In this document: positions 1 to 11,879 of the stretch, in pieces
Layout of the letters: each line of letters opens with the position of its first letter
Position numbering within the stretch: position 1 is the first letter of the stretch
Assembly: GCA_035772785.1 (NCBI GenBank)
Contig: JAOCPU010000001.1
Span: 744,001 to 808,000 of the forward strand
Length of the DNA: 64,000 nucleotides
Reading direction: 5' to 3'
Source of the DNA: Phlebiopsis flavidoalba
Lineage: Eukaryota > Basidiomycota > Agaricomycetes > Polyporales > Phanerochaetaceae
Translations under genes and position numbers: made by a program
The notes under the pieces: model-generated
What the model saw: the letters and a program-made list of their open reading frames with translations, nothing else
Databases searched by the model: none
What the model was told of the DNA's origin: nothing

Positions 1-549
1 TGGTCACTCTGTACATGGACCCACTGTCTCACCCCTCGACGGACAGCCCTTGGTACGCGCGCGGACGGAACGATGCCCAAGATATGATTCTTTACGTCAA
101 TATTTATTCTCATACAAACACCGATGTTGGAACAACCAGAAGCAGTGAAAGCTCGTCGAAAACATTCTCGCGCGCACTCAAGTCCAGTTTATGTCTACAT
201 GTCCTATCGAATGAGCACGATATTCGTGACGGCAAACACACAAGAAGCTGTAACCACATGCGGCTTGCCTGAGGTGTTCGGAACTGTGTGCACCACGCCC
301 GCATGGCTTCATGAAAGATGCTAATCTACAGATAGCTATGGGAAAAGTGCTTGGGCGGGAGAAGCAAGTGCCTACCAGGGGAATGGATAACGTCAAAGGC
401 CCATCGAGACGGTCTCAAGGTCAACTCATGCTCGCATCTACTCAAACAAAAATTGGGGGCACGTCTTACGCCCCGGCCTCGCCAATCTGAACCTCCTCAG
501 CACGAGTGCAACGCCCAGTTACGGCGGAGCGTGACGGATCTTCAAGCTG

Positions 550-1140
550 ATGCTCGTCCGCGGACCGACGTCGCGCTGCGGCAGGAAGCGGATCTACGAC
601 GACGCGCGACGCAGTGTCGGGGAAGGAGGACGCGCACAGGGGCCCCGCGAACGGGGACAGCACCACGAAGCACGGGACGATCCTGCTGTCCGAGGACGTG
701 CTCGACAAGATTCAGCCTGGGCCGCCGCCCGCCCACGGACACGGCCTACGACGATGAAGGTCGTGCGCGCGAACCCCATCTCATCGCTGCTCGCGATCGG
801 TGACTGTTGGGCGCGGCTCGGCATCCAGCCGTTTGTGCACCTCGAGCTTGCGGCGACGCCCATCTTCCGCCTGTGGATCGGCGTGTCCGAGTACCTCTTC
901 CGCTCGCAGGAGCGTCTCGACGCCGCCATCTTTGCTGCGCTGTACGACACGTCACACCGCTCGAACGACATGGAGTTCGTCATCGCCGCGCGCGGCTGGA
1001 GCCAGTGCATCTCGTTTGGCAGCTTTGAGCTCTACAAGAGTCGGTTCGAGCAGACGGCGCACTTTTTCAAGCCCAGATTCGAAGACGCGACGAAGCTTGG
1101 CTCTGCGATGATCCAGGCCATCATGGAGAGCTCAAACTAG
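550..1140 (+). CDS. Hypothetical protein, C-terminal part recognisable as coding
   Basis: I do not recognise the family. The reading frame from the ATG at 754 to the TAG at 1138-1140 encodes 128 residues of convincing, mixed-composition protein: hydrophobic stretch near LLAIGDCWARLGIQPFVHL, then aromatic-rich segments such as FELYKSRFEQTAHFFKPRFE. Upstream, roughly 620-740, the protein-like frame is a different one (TKHGTILLSEDVLDKIQPG), so an intron or an indel lies near 740-760. Codon use is strongly GC-ending, like the other genes here. No signal peptide or known catalytic motif is visible. The true start is not resolved and may lie beyond 550. Coding potential is likely; the function is unknown. 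Confidence 0.5.
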   Translation: MLVRGPTSRCGRKRIYDDARRSVGEGGRAQGPRERGQHHEARDDPAVRGRARQDSAWAAARPRTRPTTMKVVRANPISSLLAIGDCWARLGIQPFVHLELAATPIFRLWIGVSEYLFRSQERLDAAIFAALYDTSHRSNDMEFVIAARGWSQCISFGSFELYKSRFEQTAHFFKPRFEDATKLGSAMIQAIMESSN

Positions 1141-2083
1141 GACGGAGGCGTTGTAGGTTGACGGGTGTGTATCAAAATGTCTGTATTGCGCAGACAGGTT
1201 CATGCAGCCTCAGGGTGTAATAGGCGTGCGTATTCAATTATATCTCTTACTCTATTTATACCAGCTTCGTCTTGAGGAAAGTTGCGAACTCAGACCAGTA
1301 TTCCCTGAGCGCTCGGAGGATGTAAGACATGCCCGGCGACGGAGGCAGCCACAACGTTGTTGGCATTTCGCCACCAGAACATGGGGTTGCCTCATTGGGC
1401 TACACGGTTGCAGGAATGGGCATTGTCTCAACGACCGTCGCACGACCGCGCAAACGCCGACTCTCTCGACGTCCAAATCTACTGTGCAGTCGAATCTTTA
1501 GTGCGATAAAAGAACAAGAAACGACGCGGCAACACACACAGCCGCAAATACAACTCCGGGCCACGAGGGTCCTTTCCAGACCCTTGCCGGGCCACCAGCC
1601 GCACAGCAGTTCCCTCGACCGTCCCAGGTCTCCTCGTGCCGGTTCTGTTCCATGCTCTGAGAGCCAGATGGACAGATGCAGACATTACGTTGCCCTCTGC
1701 GCGACGGGCCCACAGGAGCCGGGCTGTGCCCTTCATATACAGTACTCGCCCGCTCTGCCGCTCGACCGTCCTGGAGAATGCCCATCAGATGCAGAGGGGC
1801 CCCGCTTGTACCCAGGGCGTGTGCGGGCGAGTGCATAGTGGCGCGGGTGGTGGGCTGATGAGTAGGGTTGCAAGTGCGCGCCTGAGCTAGAGGTCGGCGC
1901 TGATGAGGGCATGACTGTTGCCAGGGCTTCTGATGCATATGTCTCTCATGATGTGGACAAGCGGCGTCGGCACTTCTGTAAGTATCACGTTTCGAAAATG
2001 GGTCCGGGCCAATACCCTTGCCGCACGGTAACAGCAGCGCACTGCGTAATGTGAGGTGGACGTGTTCACTGCGAATACAACCT
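1141..2083. other. Intergenic, no supportable gene
   Basis: Short reading frames on both strands overlap each other and show no recognisable protein motif. The stretch probably holds the 3' UTR of the orphan gene and the promoter and signal/propeptide region of the aspartic protease that follows. I could not identify the signal peptide exon of that protease here. Confidence 0.4.
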
Positions 2084-3968
2084 ATGGATTTTGCCAATCT
2101 GGACGACAATGTTTACGTCGCCGAGATTTTTGTGCAAGGACAGAACTTCTCAGTCAGTCCCTTCGTGTCTTCCTTTTTTGATGACCTATTCCATATTTCT
2201 GCTTTATACTATTGTAGGTACAAGCTTGACCAGGCAGTTCTGATGTTCTGGGTAGCAGGTTCACTTGCTCCAGCTCAGGCTCTACAGGACGACGTTTCAA
2301 CACGGGTTTTGAATGGCACAAACTGCTACTGTAGGACCTTCTTTCTTTTGCAGTGAACCTTGGGCTTAATTGCCTCCCAAGGATACAACCTGTCTGCCTG
2401 CACCGGTCCCCATCATCATAGCCGACACGACCTTGGGAACTTCTATGGTCGCTATGGACAAGCTATTGGGTATGCTCCTGTCCATTCTATATATACTTGC
2501 GCTCCTGCCTTGTTCTAAAACATGGCCTTAGGGTTAACGCGCGCGGAAGCAATGCGACGCTTCCTATGGGGACATACGTGAGCGGGTTGCTTGGACTGGG
2601 CGGAGTATGTATCATTTCGGCTTTCGCTTGGTACAACCGGTAGAGCATTGACATCCTGTTTTCGTAGGGCCCTTTAACTCTACAAGCGATATCCTGCGAG
2701 TACTTCTGCGAACACTCTCTCAATGGTCTTTCGTTTCTCAATAAACGGATGTTGATTTGATTGATCTCCCTCGTCCTCTTGTGACCCGAAGCATCACCCC
2801 GTAGCTGTTCGACTCGTACCCGGACATATCAAACTATATCACCTTCCAATTGTCACGCCACGACTACTGGAGATGTCAACGGGGGTATATTTACGATTGG
2901 TTTGTCCAACCACATTTCTGCGAGTAATTGAAAGCTAAGCAGATGCAAACAGGGCGAAGTAGCCGATGGAATGGGGCGAGCGTCCAGCAAGCGGCACAAA
3001 TACCTCTCGTACTGCGAAAACCTCCTGGGGCGTTGGAGCAGACAGCTTCACCGTCAACGGACACAAGCTAAACCTTACAGGCTCCGCGTGCGCAAACACC
3101 TTCCCTCACACCTAACGCAACCCCAACCATCTTCCTCAGATTGGCCGGCAGCAGCCAACTCCTCTCGCTCCTCGACACCGGCACAGCCCGAGGTACACTC
3201 ACCTCTTCTTCTCACAAAACACACACTAAACCCACCCCCAGCCCTCGCCCGCAGAGACATCGTCGACGCGCTTACCGAGACCTCCCCCGGCGCGCGCTTC
3301 GACGGCTGCTGCCAATACACGCCTCCCCTGCGACACGAAGGCTCAACGTGAGCATACCATCGGGTAATGCCTGCGCCTTCTCTCTCGCCCCTGCACGCAG
3401 AGCTGACAGAGACGAGCAGCGGCCAGGCGTTTCCGCTGCACCCGATCGACGTCGTCATCGTCCCCGAGCCGGGCGAGGAGGCGTCCGCGCGGACGCGGAC
3501 GCGTCGATCTGCATCGGCCGCGATCTTTCTTTTTAGCTATGTCGACCAAGTTGGTACGTGCGCTCTACTGGTAGCCACACCACACAGCGACTGATGGGGT
3601 AAACATAGTAGATATGATACTGGGAGACACCTTCCTGCGCAATGTGTATGCGCTGTTCGACTACGGGAGCGGGACGCGCGCGGACGATGTGGCGCCGTTT
3701 GTGCAGCTGCTTTCTGTGCGTATGTCGCGTGAGTTGGTCGGGCGTTGCTGACGGGTGGATGTCTTGTAGACGACGGACGCGGGTGCGGCGTGGGCCGAGT
3801 TTGACGCGCTCAATGCTGCGCGGGTTGCTGCGAGGTCGAAGGACCAAACGCAGGGCAAGCTCAAGAGTAGTGCGGGGCGTCGGTTTTCTTGCTCTGGGGC
3901 GGACGTGTGGATACTTTTTCTGGATACTTGTGCTGGGTGGGATTGTGTTCATGGGTCTCTCGTGGTAG
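2084..3968 (+). CDS. Pepsin-like aspartic protease (peptidase family A1) with C-terminal membrane anchor, frameshifted
   Basis: An extracytoplasmic endopeptidase of the pepsin fold, reconstructed from exons in several frames. The N-terminal lobe starts with NVYVAEIFVQGQNF. It runs into a GT...AG intron (about 2152-2217), after which VQ-L-D-x-GSSD marks the first DTGS active site, damaged by an indel near 2230. VSGLLGLG (about 2578-2605) and SNYITFQLSRHDY (about 2830-2870) are lobe-typical. The second active site LLDTGTA (about 3165-3185) is intact and followed by an intron. ARFDGCCQYTPP and FPLHPIDVV come next. ILGDTFLRNVYALFDYG (about 3615-3665) is the hallmark C-terminal motif. The product ends in a hydrophobic segment (WILVLGGIVFMGLSW) before a TAG, which suggests a membrane anchor. 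The start is unresolved because the signal and propeptide exons are not found. Many indels; probably a working gene read from imperfect sequence, though a pseudogene cannot be excluded. Confidence 0.85.
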
Positions 3969-4467
3969 CCTTCGGGACTCATCTGTCATTTTATCTGCCA
4001 TTTTCACGTTCTGTCTCGTGCACATTCTCTCTACTCTCTCCATCCATGCTGCATCGTACATACGACACATCCTCCTTCAATGTCAGGCTCGATTATTTTC
4101 AGTCTCTCTGTACACATAGGTTTCGAACACTGTTGTGTGAGTGTGGATATTGAAGCGGTATGATTTTTGTGGTCTTAGGTTTGCGATGTTTGTCCGTTGT
4201 TTGTCCGTGGTACAAATGACGATCAATGTTACATTTTGCGACGAAAAACACGAGCTCTAGCTAGCGATTGACAGGAGGGTACACTATGGTAAGTATATGT
4301 GCAGATCAGGAGTCCTGTGTGAGGAATAGTAGTAAAATACAACAAGATAGTTAATGCTGCGCCGCAGGCGTGAGTCACGATATTATCGTAGGAGAAATAG
4401 GATGAAAAGGGCTCACTACAGGTGTGTATCTGAAAGCGTGCGCGAACCGGCGGACGAGCAGTCATGC
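3969..4467. other. Convergent intergenic region
   Basis: Lies between the 3' ends of the aspartic protease (+) and the small membrane protein (-). It is more AT-rich than the flanking exons and has T-rich and TATAT-like stretches, as expected for two facing 3' UTRs. No coding motif is seen. Confidence 0.45.
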
Positions 4468-5069
4468 TCAGTGACGCGCCCGCTCTGGTGGCGGGATAGG
4501 CGAGCTCCGGTGTTTCTCGTACGTGACGACGGGTAGCGGCTGCACAAGCGTCGTCAGCTTCGCGTGTCGTCCACATGCGAATGTGCTCACTGTTGTGATC
4601 GTCCCTCGACGGGACTTTGCGGACGGCTTCGCCGCGGCCGCCGCAGCAGCGGCCGACGCAAGCGAGGCGCGCGAGTGGCGCACGCAGTCGTACGGCGAGG
4701 ACGAGCGGATGAGCATTGGCCCGCGCGCGCGGCGTTGGCGGCGCAGCTTGACCCAGAGCACGACCGCGATCACGCCGAGCACGACGACCGCTGCACTACC
4801 AGTCAGCTCTTGTACACGCAAAAACGGAAGAGGCACGCACAGAAGACGACGGCGATGACGATGATCCAGCGGCTGTCGAGGTGCCCCGAGTCCTCTGCCG
4901 CGGCCTCTTGCTCTGCCCTCGCGGGTCCGGTCCTGTCGCTCTGCTGCCTGTCGATGCGGTGCGGTGTCAGTGCGTGTTGCAGGGCGGGCGGGGTTGCCAA
5001 TTTGCGGGTGCGGTGCTGGGTTTGGGTGTGGGCTGGCTCACCTGCGGTAGAATCAGCGGTGCAGCCCAT
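4468..5069 (-). CDS. Small single-pass membrane protein of unknown function
   Basis: Not recognised as a named family. From an ATG at 5069 (MGCTADSTA) there is a clean GT...AG intron start (GTGAGC). After it comes an exon with RWIIVIAVVF, then a second hydrophobic piece AAVVVLGVIAVVLWVKLRRQRR, which together look like one transmembrane helix split by a short intron or indel near 4800-4845. The basic stop-transfer sequence KLRRQRRARG follows. The tail then runs through an alanine repeat to a Pro-rich end (PPPERARH, stop at 4468-4470). The positive residues after the helix suggest a cytosolic C-terminus. Its 3' end faces the aspartic protease. No enzymatic motif. Similar one-helix proteins are common in basidiomycetes, but I cannot assign a role. 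Confidence 0.5.
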
Positions 5070-6083
5070 GCGGATTGTGAGTGTGAAGAGCAGCGGGAGG
5101 AGCGCCGAAAGGCGACAATGGTGATGGCGGCGCGTCGTTGGGGGAGGTGGGGAGCAGGATGGAGGGCACAGCGGTGGCGGACGAGAGAGAGGAGCGTTAT
5201 ATTAGCAAATGGGATATGCCACACCCCCGGGGCATGCCAGACGGTCTCTGCATCTCGCGCCAAGGGCAGCGCTGGGCGGCAGATGCGTCTTGGCAGGCTC
5301 GCAGGTTTGTCTGCGTCTCGAGACCGTCTGCTTGCCACCAGTCTTGTGATAAGTGAGCGCAAATACAGGTTGTAAATATATACCCCGGCGGTTCCGAGGC
5401 CGCACAAGCGTCGCCCCGGGCTGCTCGAGCGCGCCGCCGCCGTCGCCACGTCGGCTTGGGCAGCGTGCGCGGCAGGGCGGGGCGGCGGCGCGCGGGCTGG
5501 TGGCGGAGCGGTGCGCCAAGGCCGGAGGCGGCCGTCCGCGGCACAAAAAGGTTTGGGTGATCGCTTGGCGGCCAAGCTGTTGGGCTCCTGCTTTTCCTTC
5601 CGTCGGCCGTTGCGACGCCACGGTGCGTTTGCCTTGGCCTGCTTCAATTTCTGCATTCAAGCCTCAATTTAAATCCCGCCTTGCTTATTCGTCTTTCTCT
5701 GGCTTTTCCGCAAGTGCTCGGCGCGGGGTAACTTGATCTGGGTAACACTCTCGCTCCTACTGGGTGGTTAATATTAGGTTCTTGTCTCCGCATAGCCTCT
5801 ATTCTCTTACCTTGAGCGCCACCCTCCATATCGCTTGCGAATTTGTCTCCCACAATCACACTATTTCTAGCAGCGTGCAAGCACCGACCTGTTCACGCCA
5901 CGGTGTTTCCGGCCTCGGTCTCTGTAACGCCACACGAGTTGCCCCGACACGATGATGGCCCGAAAAGGGAGGGCGCATCACATGTTTTTTGGCCCGACCA
6001 CACAGCGATAGAACGCCAAACCCCATCACCCGCGCCCACCCGGACAAGGTTAACCAAGTTCGCTCTCCAGTCCACGATCAGCC
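5070..6083. other. Intergenic region between divergent genes
   Basis: Upstream region shared by the membrane protein (-) and the FAHD1 gene (+). GC-rich in the middle (5400-5580) and open in several frames only because stops are rare there. It contains one 11-bp inverted repeat, listed separately. No gene supported. Confidence 0.4.
5238..5330. repeat. 11-bp perfect inverted repeat
   Basis: CAGACGGTCTC at 5238-5248 is the exact reverse complement of GAGACCGTCTG at 5320-5330, separated by 71 bp. It could be a regulatory site pair, a small foldback remnant or chance. Confidence 0.5.
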
Positions 6084-7209
6084 ATGGCAGCGGCTGCTTT
6101 CCTGAGGCACGGCAAGAAGGTACGCATCACTCACGCACACTTGCTCGTCGCCGCGCACGCTCTCAAGCACGTCTCGCAGATTGTCGCCATCGGGCGCAAC
6201 TACGCCGACACACGTCAAGGAGCTCAACAACGCCATCCCCAAGGAGCCCTTCTTCTTCCTCAAGCCCACGAGCAGCTATCTGCCCTCGGCGGGCAGGTCC
6301 TCATCCCACCGCGGCACTCATCGCGCACCACGAGGGCAAGCATCCCTCCTCCTCCCCTCCCGCCGTTCGCACCGCTAACGACCCTTGCTACCCGCCCGCT
6401 CTCCAGTCGAGCTTGGCCTCGTGATAGGCAAAGCCCGGCCGAGACATCTCCCAAGCCGACTGCGCACGCCCACATCGCGGCTACGGCTGCGCCATTGCCC
6501 CGCCCTTCTGCGCTTGGGGTGCGCGCACCGCCTGACGCCGCGCCAGCCCTCGGCGGATCATTTCGTGACATGACCAGCACTTATGCGCAAGCCGAGACAG
6601 GACGGTAGGTGAAGCGCAAGGGCCTGCCCTGAGATGCGCCGTGAAGTGTTTTCGACACCTTCACTCCGCCCATCATGGTCCGCCGCCCGCTCCTTGGCGC
6701 AACCGGCCGCATCGTCGACTGACCAGCCCTGACCTGACCTGACTCTCGGACACAGCTCTCCTTCGTTGCCGAGTCCGCCGTGCGCGATGCCGCAGAACCT
6801 CGCGCCTCGGAGACCTCGCTCAAGGTGCGACCCTCTCTGTGCTCGGTATATACAATTTGGAATGCCTGAGGCGTAATTGACAGATCAACGGCGCGGTGAA
6901 GCAGGACGGAAACACCAAGGACACTGATCTTCCAAATCCCGCGGCTCATCGAGCACATCTCGTCGATTATGACGCTCGAGTACCGCCGCGTGCTCTTGCG
7001 GCGCCCCTGCCCCAGCTAACGGCCGTTTTACCGGTAGGAGGGCGACCTCGTCCTGACGGGCTTAACCCCGTCCGGCATCGGCCCTATCAAGGCCGGCGAC
7101 GGAGATTGAGTGCTTGCTCAAGGACCCGGAGAGCGGCAAGGAGCTTGCGAAGCTCGATTTCAGCGCCGTCGACAGGGCTGGGTCCGGGTACCACTACCAG
7201 TCCTCATGA
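6084..7209 (+). CDS. FAHD1: Fumarylacetoacetate hydrolase family protein, FAHD1-type acylpyruvase / oxaloacetate decarboxylase
   Basis: FAHD1-family enzymes hydrolyse acylpyruvates or decarboxylate oxaloacetate using a divalent metal, usually in mitochondria. ATG at 6084 gives MAAAAFLRHGKK. A GT...AG intron (6118-6179) follows, then IVAIGRNYA, and after a frameshift HVKELNNAIPKEPFFFLKP. HHE at 6326-6334 joins VELGLVIGK across a 71-bp GC-AG intron (6336-6406); the histidines and glutamates here are metal-site region residues. Further on are IPRLIEHIS, VLTG-PSGIGPIKAGD and SGKELAKLDFSAVDRAGSGYHYQSS, with a TGA at 7207-7209. The length and order fit a complete FAHD1 gene of about 220 residues. 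At least three indels break the frame. The family is near certain; the exact substrate is not visible. Confidence 0.9.
6336..6406 (+). other. GC-AG intron in FAHD1
   Basis: Exon CACCACGAGG is followed by GCAAGC and ends at CTCCAG before TCGAGCTTGG. Joining them restores HHE-VELGLVIGK exactly. A CTAAC branch-like site (GCTAACG) lies near the 3' end. The donor is GC, not GT. Confidence 0.7.
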
Positions 7210-7337
7210 AGTGGAAGCGCTTTTGTAGGTACTGAGATCCGCGTGCTCGCGTCGAACTCGGACGATGTACCGAACCCAGCATACGCAAAAAGAGAGTATA
7301 GTGACACTGCTGATACACACAACAACACATACATATA

Positions 7338-10300
7338 CTATTTGTACCACCAAACCCGCTGCCACTCTACGCACTCCGCACCTCCTTCTCCTGCGGACTC
7401 TCGCTGATGGCCGCGTATGCTCCCCTCCTCGGAGCCCGTGCTCGAGATGCTCGCAAAGCTCCAGCTGTCCGCCGTCGGTGCGTGAGGCTCCCCGTCGTCC
7501 TCCTGATGACGCGTCCAATGCGCCCAAATGGCGCCGGGGCTCGCGCCCCGCCGCCCGCCACCGCCCGCCGCTCTGGAAGTCGCCAAAGTCGCGAACGCGT
7601 CGAACGCGCCGTCGTCGGCGAGCTCCATCGGAGGAGCGAGGACTGCGGAACGTGAAGCGGGTTCGCTGCAGCTCGCCGTCGCCGGCGGAGTCGGAGAAGG
7701 GGCCAAAGGCGTCCTGCGTGCGAGGTGTGAGATGGAGGTTTTTGCCGCTGGTCAGCAGGATGCGAACATTACGGCGTCGCGAGGGGTCCGAATAAAGGGC
7801 CCCGCCGAGTCATCCGGTAGGCAAGATGCGCGGGGCGAACGAGTCCTTCCATGGAAAGAGCGTGTGAGCAATCCGTGCGAGCCGCGAGCCCCACGAGGAG
7901 ATGATGTGGCGCACATCGAAGCCTGTCGCGCTCAGCGGCCGCCGATCCCCCATCGTGCGAAGCCGAGCGGTGGCCCTCCTGGACAGGCGGCGGGGCGCAG
8001 GGTCGAACGTCGAGTGCGCAAGCCACCCGCCTCTCGTCCTCCTCGTCGTCCGACGTAGTCCCCGTCCGCTACCATGCGCGCTACGCCCTGCATCCTCCTG
8101 CGCCGACGGATAACCGCGCAAACTGTCCTTGTCAGCGCTCACAGAAAGAGGGGCGCTCGTACTAGGGGACGACAACTCACAGTGCGGGGGCCCCGTCTAC
8201 CGTCCCCGTTCTGCGTCACTCGTCCATGTTCTCCGCACGCAAAGTCTCCGCGCTGCCCTCACGCACGAGTCGCGCCCGCGGCGGAGCGTGCCCCCCCCCC
8301 GCCGCCCCTCGCGCAGGCCCCCTCCGGCCCTGGACCCCCCGCTCCTCCGCCAGCGCGCCCCGCGTCCGCTCTCCCCCCGTCGTCGACGCGCCACTGGCCC
8401 GCGGGCGGCGCGGCCCTGATGCGGCGAGCGCGGGCTTTGCCGCCGCGAGCAAGAACCTCCGAAAGTCGCGCTTCTGGCTCGATATTTCTCGCGTCCTCAC
8501 CCCGCCCCTCAACGTACTCGGTCCCACGCGGGCTGCGGCGCGTGCGGCGCGACGAGGCGGACCTCGCAGGTTCCGGCGGGACAGTGCTCCATTTGCGCGC
8601 GCCCACTGATCACCGCGTCCTCCGAGATGAGCACGTGAGGTGGCCCATCATGTAGCCGAAGCATCGCGCGCCACCTCCCTTGGTGGCGTGCGCATGCGCG
8701 GGTCGGAGCGGGCTATCAAGCGGACAGGGCGCGGGGAAAGCAGGAGACTGGTCTCCTCACAAGTCTCCCCTCCGACTGATCGTCCTTTCCGCACTGCGAG
8801 CCCTCGAATGGATGCCGGTGCGATCAGCTACTCCGCAGCCGTCCCGGAAAGAGCTGACTGATCAGTCATGCTCAGCGGTTGGACCCCGTGTTCGATGCGG
8901 CCCATGTGAGCAATCGCCCTTGGTTGGATGAGGTCGTTACACGATCGCCCCTGTGGATAAAAGTTGTTCACCACGGGAACTCGAAGACACAACAGGTCCT
9001 GCCCGCGTGTCAGTCCGGCGCGCTACATCACGAACGGAGGCGTACTAGTAGCGTCGACGCGACGTTTGCCTCCAGGAACCGCATCTTGAGCCGCTCGCCC
9101 AGCACCCAGCTGGGGCCCGCTTTCTTTTCGCTGTCGACGTTCACGCCCGACCGCCTGCTCCGCCGCGAGTTCCCCCGAGCTTCGACGGATCTGGCTACGG
9201 TGCAACGACGTGTCCGAATCCGACAACGACACACGGACCCATGCCGCTGGAAACTGATCGTAAGCGCGGCGGGGTTCAGGGACGGCGACTGCATCGGCGA
9301 CGACGACAGCGTCGCAGAAGGAAACAACGCTCGAGCGGCGTCTCGGGGAGGCCCGTTGGCGGCGTGTGTGGCGGCTCGTCGTCTATCGCAATGGCGTCCA
9401 TGGCCTCGTCGTCCGAGCTGCCCGGTTCGTCGTCGCTCATGTCGTCGTCCGAGTCTAGCGAGGAGGACGTGTGTGCCGCGGAATCGGGGAACTCGTGCCG
9501 CTCGGGTTCCATCTCCTCGTTCTCGGTCATCAATGTCGTCGTCCGGTCCATCATTGCCCGAGCCTATCGCTATGACCTGCGCGAGCTCCTCGAGGCGCGG
9601 ACAGACCCCGCACTGTAGTCGCCCGTCCGAGTCGTACAAGTGGTCGTTATTCCGAACGGATGCGGTGAGCAGAGATACATGTTGGAGCAATGCAGGAGCC
9701 CTTCGGCGTAGAGCTCGCATATCCGGTATCGCTCGAATGTCATGTGGTGCTATATGAGCCCGACTGTCGTCAATACTGGCCCGATTTTCTGTCGAACCTG
9801 CCTCTTTATTTGTTTTTATTTTTTTAAGTGAACCGATTAAATGCGTTGTAATATCAGCATATCGCATGCGCATAAAAGTGTCGTGATCATGACATGTACC
9901 TGCGACTAGGATTACGCAGGTATTTTTGCAGCTAGTCCAGTTTTATCGCACATGAGCTCCAGCATCGGCCCCCAGATGTACGACACCCATGCGGTTGACC
10001 ATCTCTGTCATTGCGCGTTCGAGAGCTTCTCGACTCCGTCCGTCATTCTTGGGTGTGCATGTGCAGGTGTTTGCTGGACTGTATGAGCCTTGTTGCTGGA
10101 GGGTATGGAAGAGGTATGGCTGCAAACTCACAAGTAGTCCGAGTGTGTTCTGTCGTATTAGCTCTATTATGATGCATATTGATTGCACACACAGACGAGG
10201 TGATCGACTCCAGATTTGGCCAAGGTTTCTGAATTCGACTCGGATGACGAGGTCGTCTCACTTTCGGTGATGGCTTGTAGTCGGTCAAAATATAGCTTCC

Positions 10301-11400
10301 CAGTTTCGCGGTGGTGGATACCGGCAGGGCTCGCAAGCTCCCGTGCAAAGCGGTTTGAGGGCGGCTTTTATGATGCCGGCGCCAGGACCGTCTCCGAGGC
10401 CCGCGGCGGCGGGGACGGTGCTGACATGGAGATAATGCCCTTGATGAGTTCAGCAACGAACAGTGTGCTTGTCGCGACTATGCTCGGGCGAGAGAAAGGC
10501 AAGGAGGCGCGACATGAGGTTCTCGTTCGAAAGCCACTACGCGCCCCGAGGTGAGCGCGGCTCAACGAATGTGCAACGGCCGACGCATGGAGAAGGCAAG
10601 GTACGGCGATCCATACCCTTCGCGAACACCAGCGCCCGACGGGGCCTCTGTCGAGAGTGGATGTTGCCGCCAGAGCCATGATTCGGCGAACGCGGGGGGG
10701 GGGGCGTTTCACAGGTCGCCAGATGCAACCGTCGGACAATGGCGGGGGGTTCTGTCCTGTGTATGGAAGGCGCAAGCATCTAGGGCGGACACGGGCAAAG
10801 GTGCGGTCTTCATATCCGCAAGGACAAGGGCTCAAGGGATACGAGTCACGCTATGCTGGCTTTTTAGCCGATGGGAAAACAGCATTTGACCCTTTCGCCA
10901 AAGTACGAACCGCTAGAGCCATCCTTGTTTGGGGGTCTCTTGAATTCTTCTGGACACTCGCTCTACTCCAGTTACAGTCCTCCCAGAACCGCAGCGTTAG
11001 GAGCTGGTCTGACCGAGAGTTATGCCACGTCTCGACGATAGACCATAAGTATCGTTCGCTGCACAGTACTCTGTAGTCCCCCCATAAACGGATCTCTCTA
11101 TATAGTAGTTCGTGCTTGTTATTTTTTTGATGTGTAGCATGTGATACGACAATATAATTACGCACTTTTCGTTTTGCCCCTTCATCCTCTCATTCTATGC
11201 GTCCACGAAACATATCCCAGCAGACGTTGTAACACGTCTACCCGCTGAAAATAATCGATGAGTCTCGTATTCTGGGCTTTGCATTCTTGTATCAGGTCGT
11301 CCTCGTTGAGGATTGCTTCGAGTGAGACGTCCTCCTTGTCGAGCAGATAGTCGATTGAGGACATGCATTATGGAATCCGAATCTACCCCGGCAGGTGGGG
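7338..11400 (-). CDS. SIT4/PP6 phosphatase-associated SAPS-domain protein (Sap155/185/190, Ekc1 family)
   Basis: A regulatory subunit binding the PP6/Sit4 catalytic phosphatase, involved in cell-cycle and nutrient signalling. Motifs in order down the minus strand: RFGFHNA (about 11395) then DKEDVSLEAILNEDDLIQ and NTRLIDYFQRVDVLQRLLGY (11220-11350); LCSERYLWSIVETWHNS (about 11030-11080); VAELIKGIISM (about 10430); ARELAS-region and KLGSYILTDYKPSPKV (10230-10320); SREALERAMTEMVNRMGVVHLG (9985-10040); an acidic linker rich in SSLDSDDDMSDDE (about 9420-9480); GERLKMRFLEANVASTLL (about 9045-9100); FEFPW-NNFIH (about 8955-8985, split by an indel); GYMMGHLT-LISED (about 8620-8660); EYVEGR (about 8510); and a tail with GGWLAHSTFD (about 8020). 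All are SAPS-family hallmarks. The start codon (expected MFWRFGFHNAS) is not clear and the last exon boundary is approximate. Heavily frameshifted. Confidence 0.93.
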
Positions 11401-11879
11401 TATTGAGCGTGGTGAAAGCCGCAATATTGACAAATAATTACCTCCAGAGAACATGTGAGAGTATGTGAGTGAAACAATGTGCTCGGCCCCAAGCTGATGT
11501 AGGACCGACGGACGGTCGTCAAGCGAGCAGGGACGCGGGGGACGAGAAGGAGCGCGACGTATCCAGGTCAAGAGCGAGAGCGCGACGCCACAACGGGCTC
11601 AGTCATCCGCCTAAATGCGCTTCATCTCCGATGACATCACAGCATCGTGCTTGGGCTCGTCGATGCTGGCAGTGTGAGTTCAGTCCTATGCACGTACGCA
11701 ATTTCAACCCCCCCATGCCCCCGCGATCACCCCCCCACTTTACATTCATTGCTTTGCACACAAACGCTACCCTAATGAACGATCTAGGCGTCGCGTGCAC
11801 ACACCCAGTCCCTGTTTACTATCCCTATCTTCGGTGATACCGGCGGCAGTGATCAAATGAATGCATTGCACGGGGGCGG

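Noticed and set aside
1498..2109. 203-codon minus-strand frame
   Set aside because: No homology or domain, overlaps several other frames, and ends in the first aspartic protease exon on the other strand.
8074..8655. 193-codon plus-strand frame rich in Pro/Arg/Ala
   Set aside because: It is antisense to the SAPS-domain gene, whose conserved motifs (EYVEGR, MGHLT) lie on the minus strand here.
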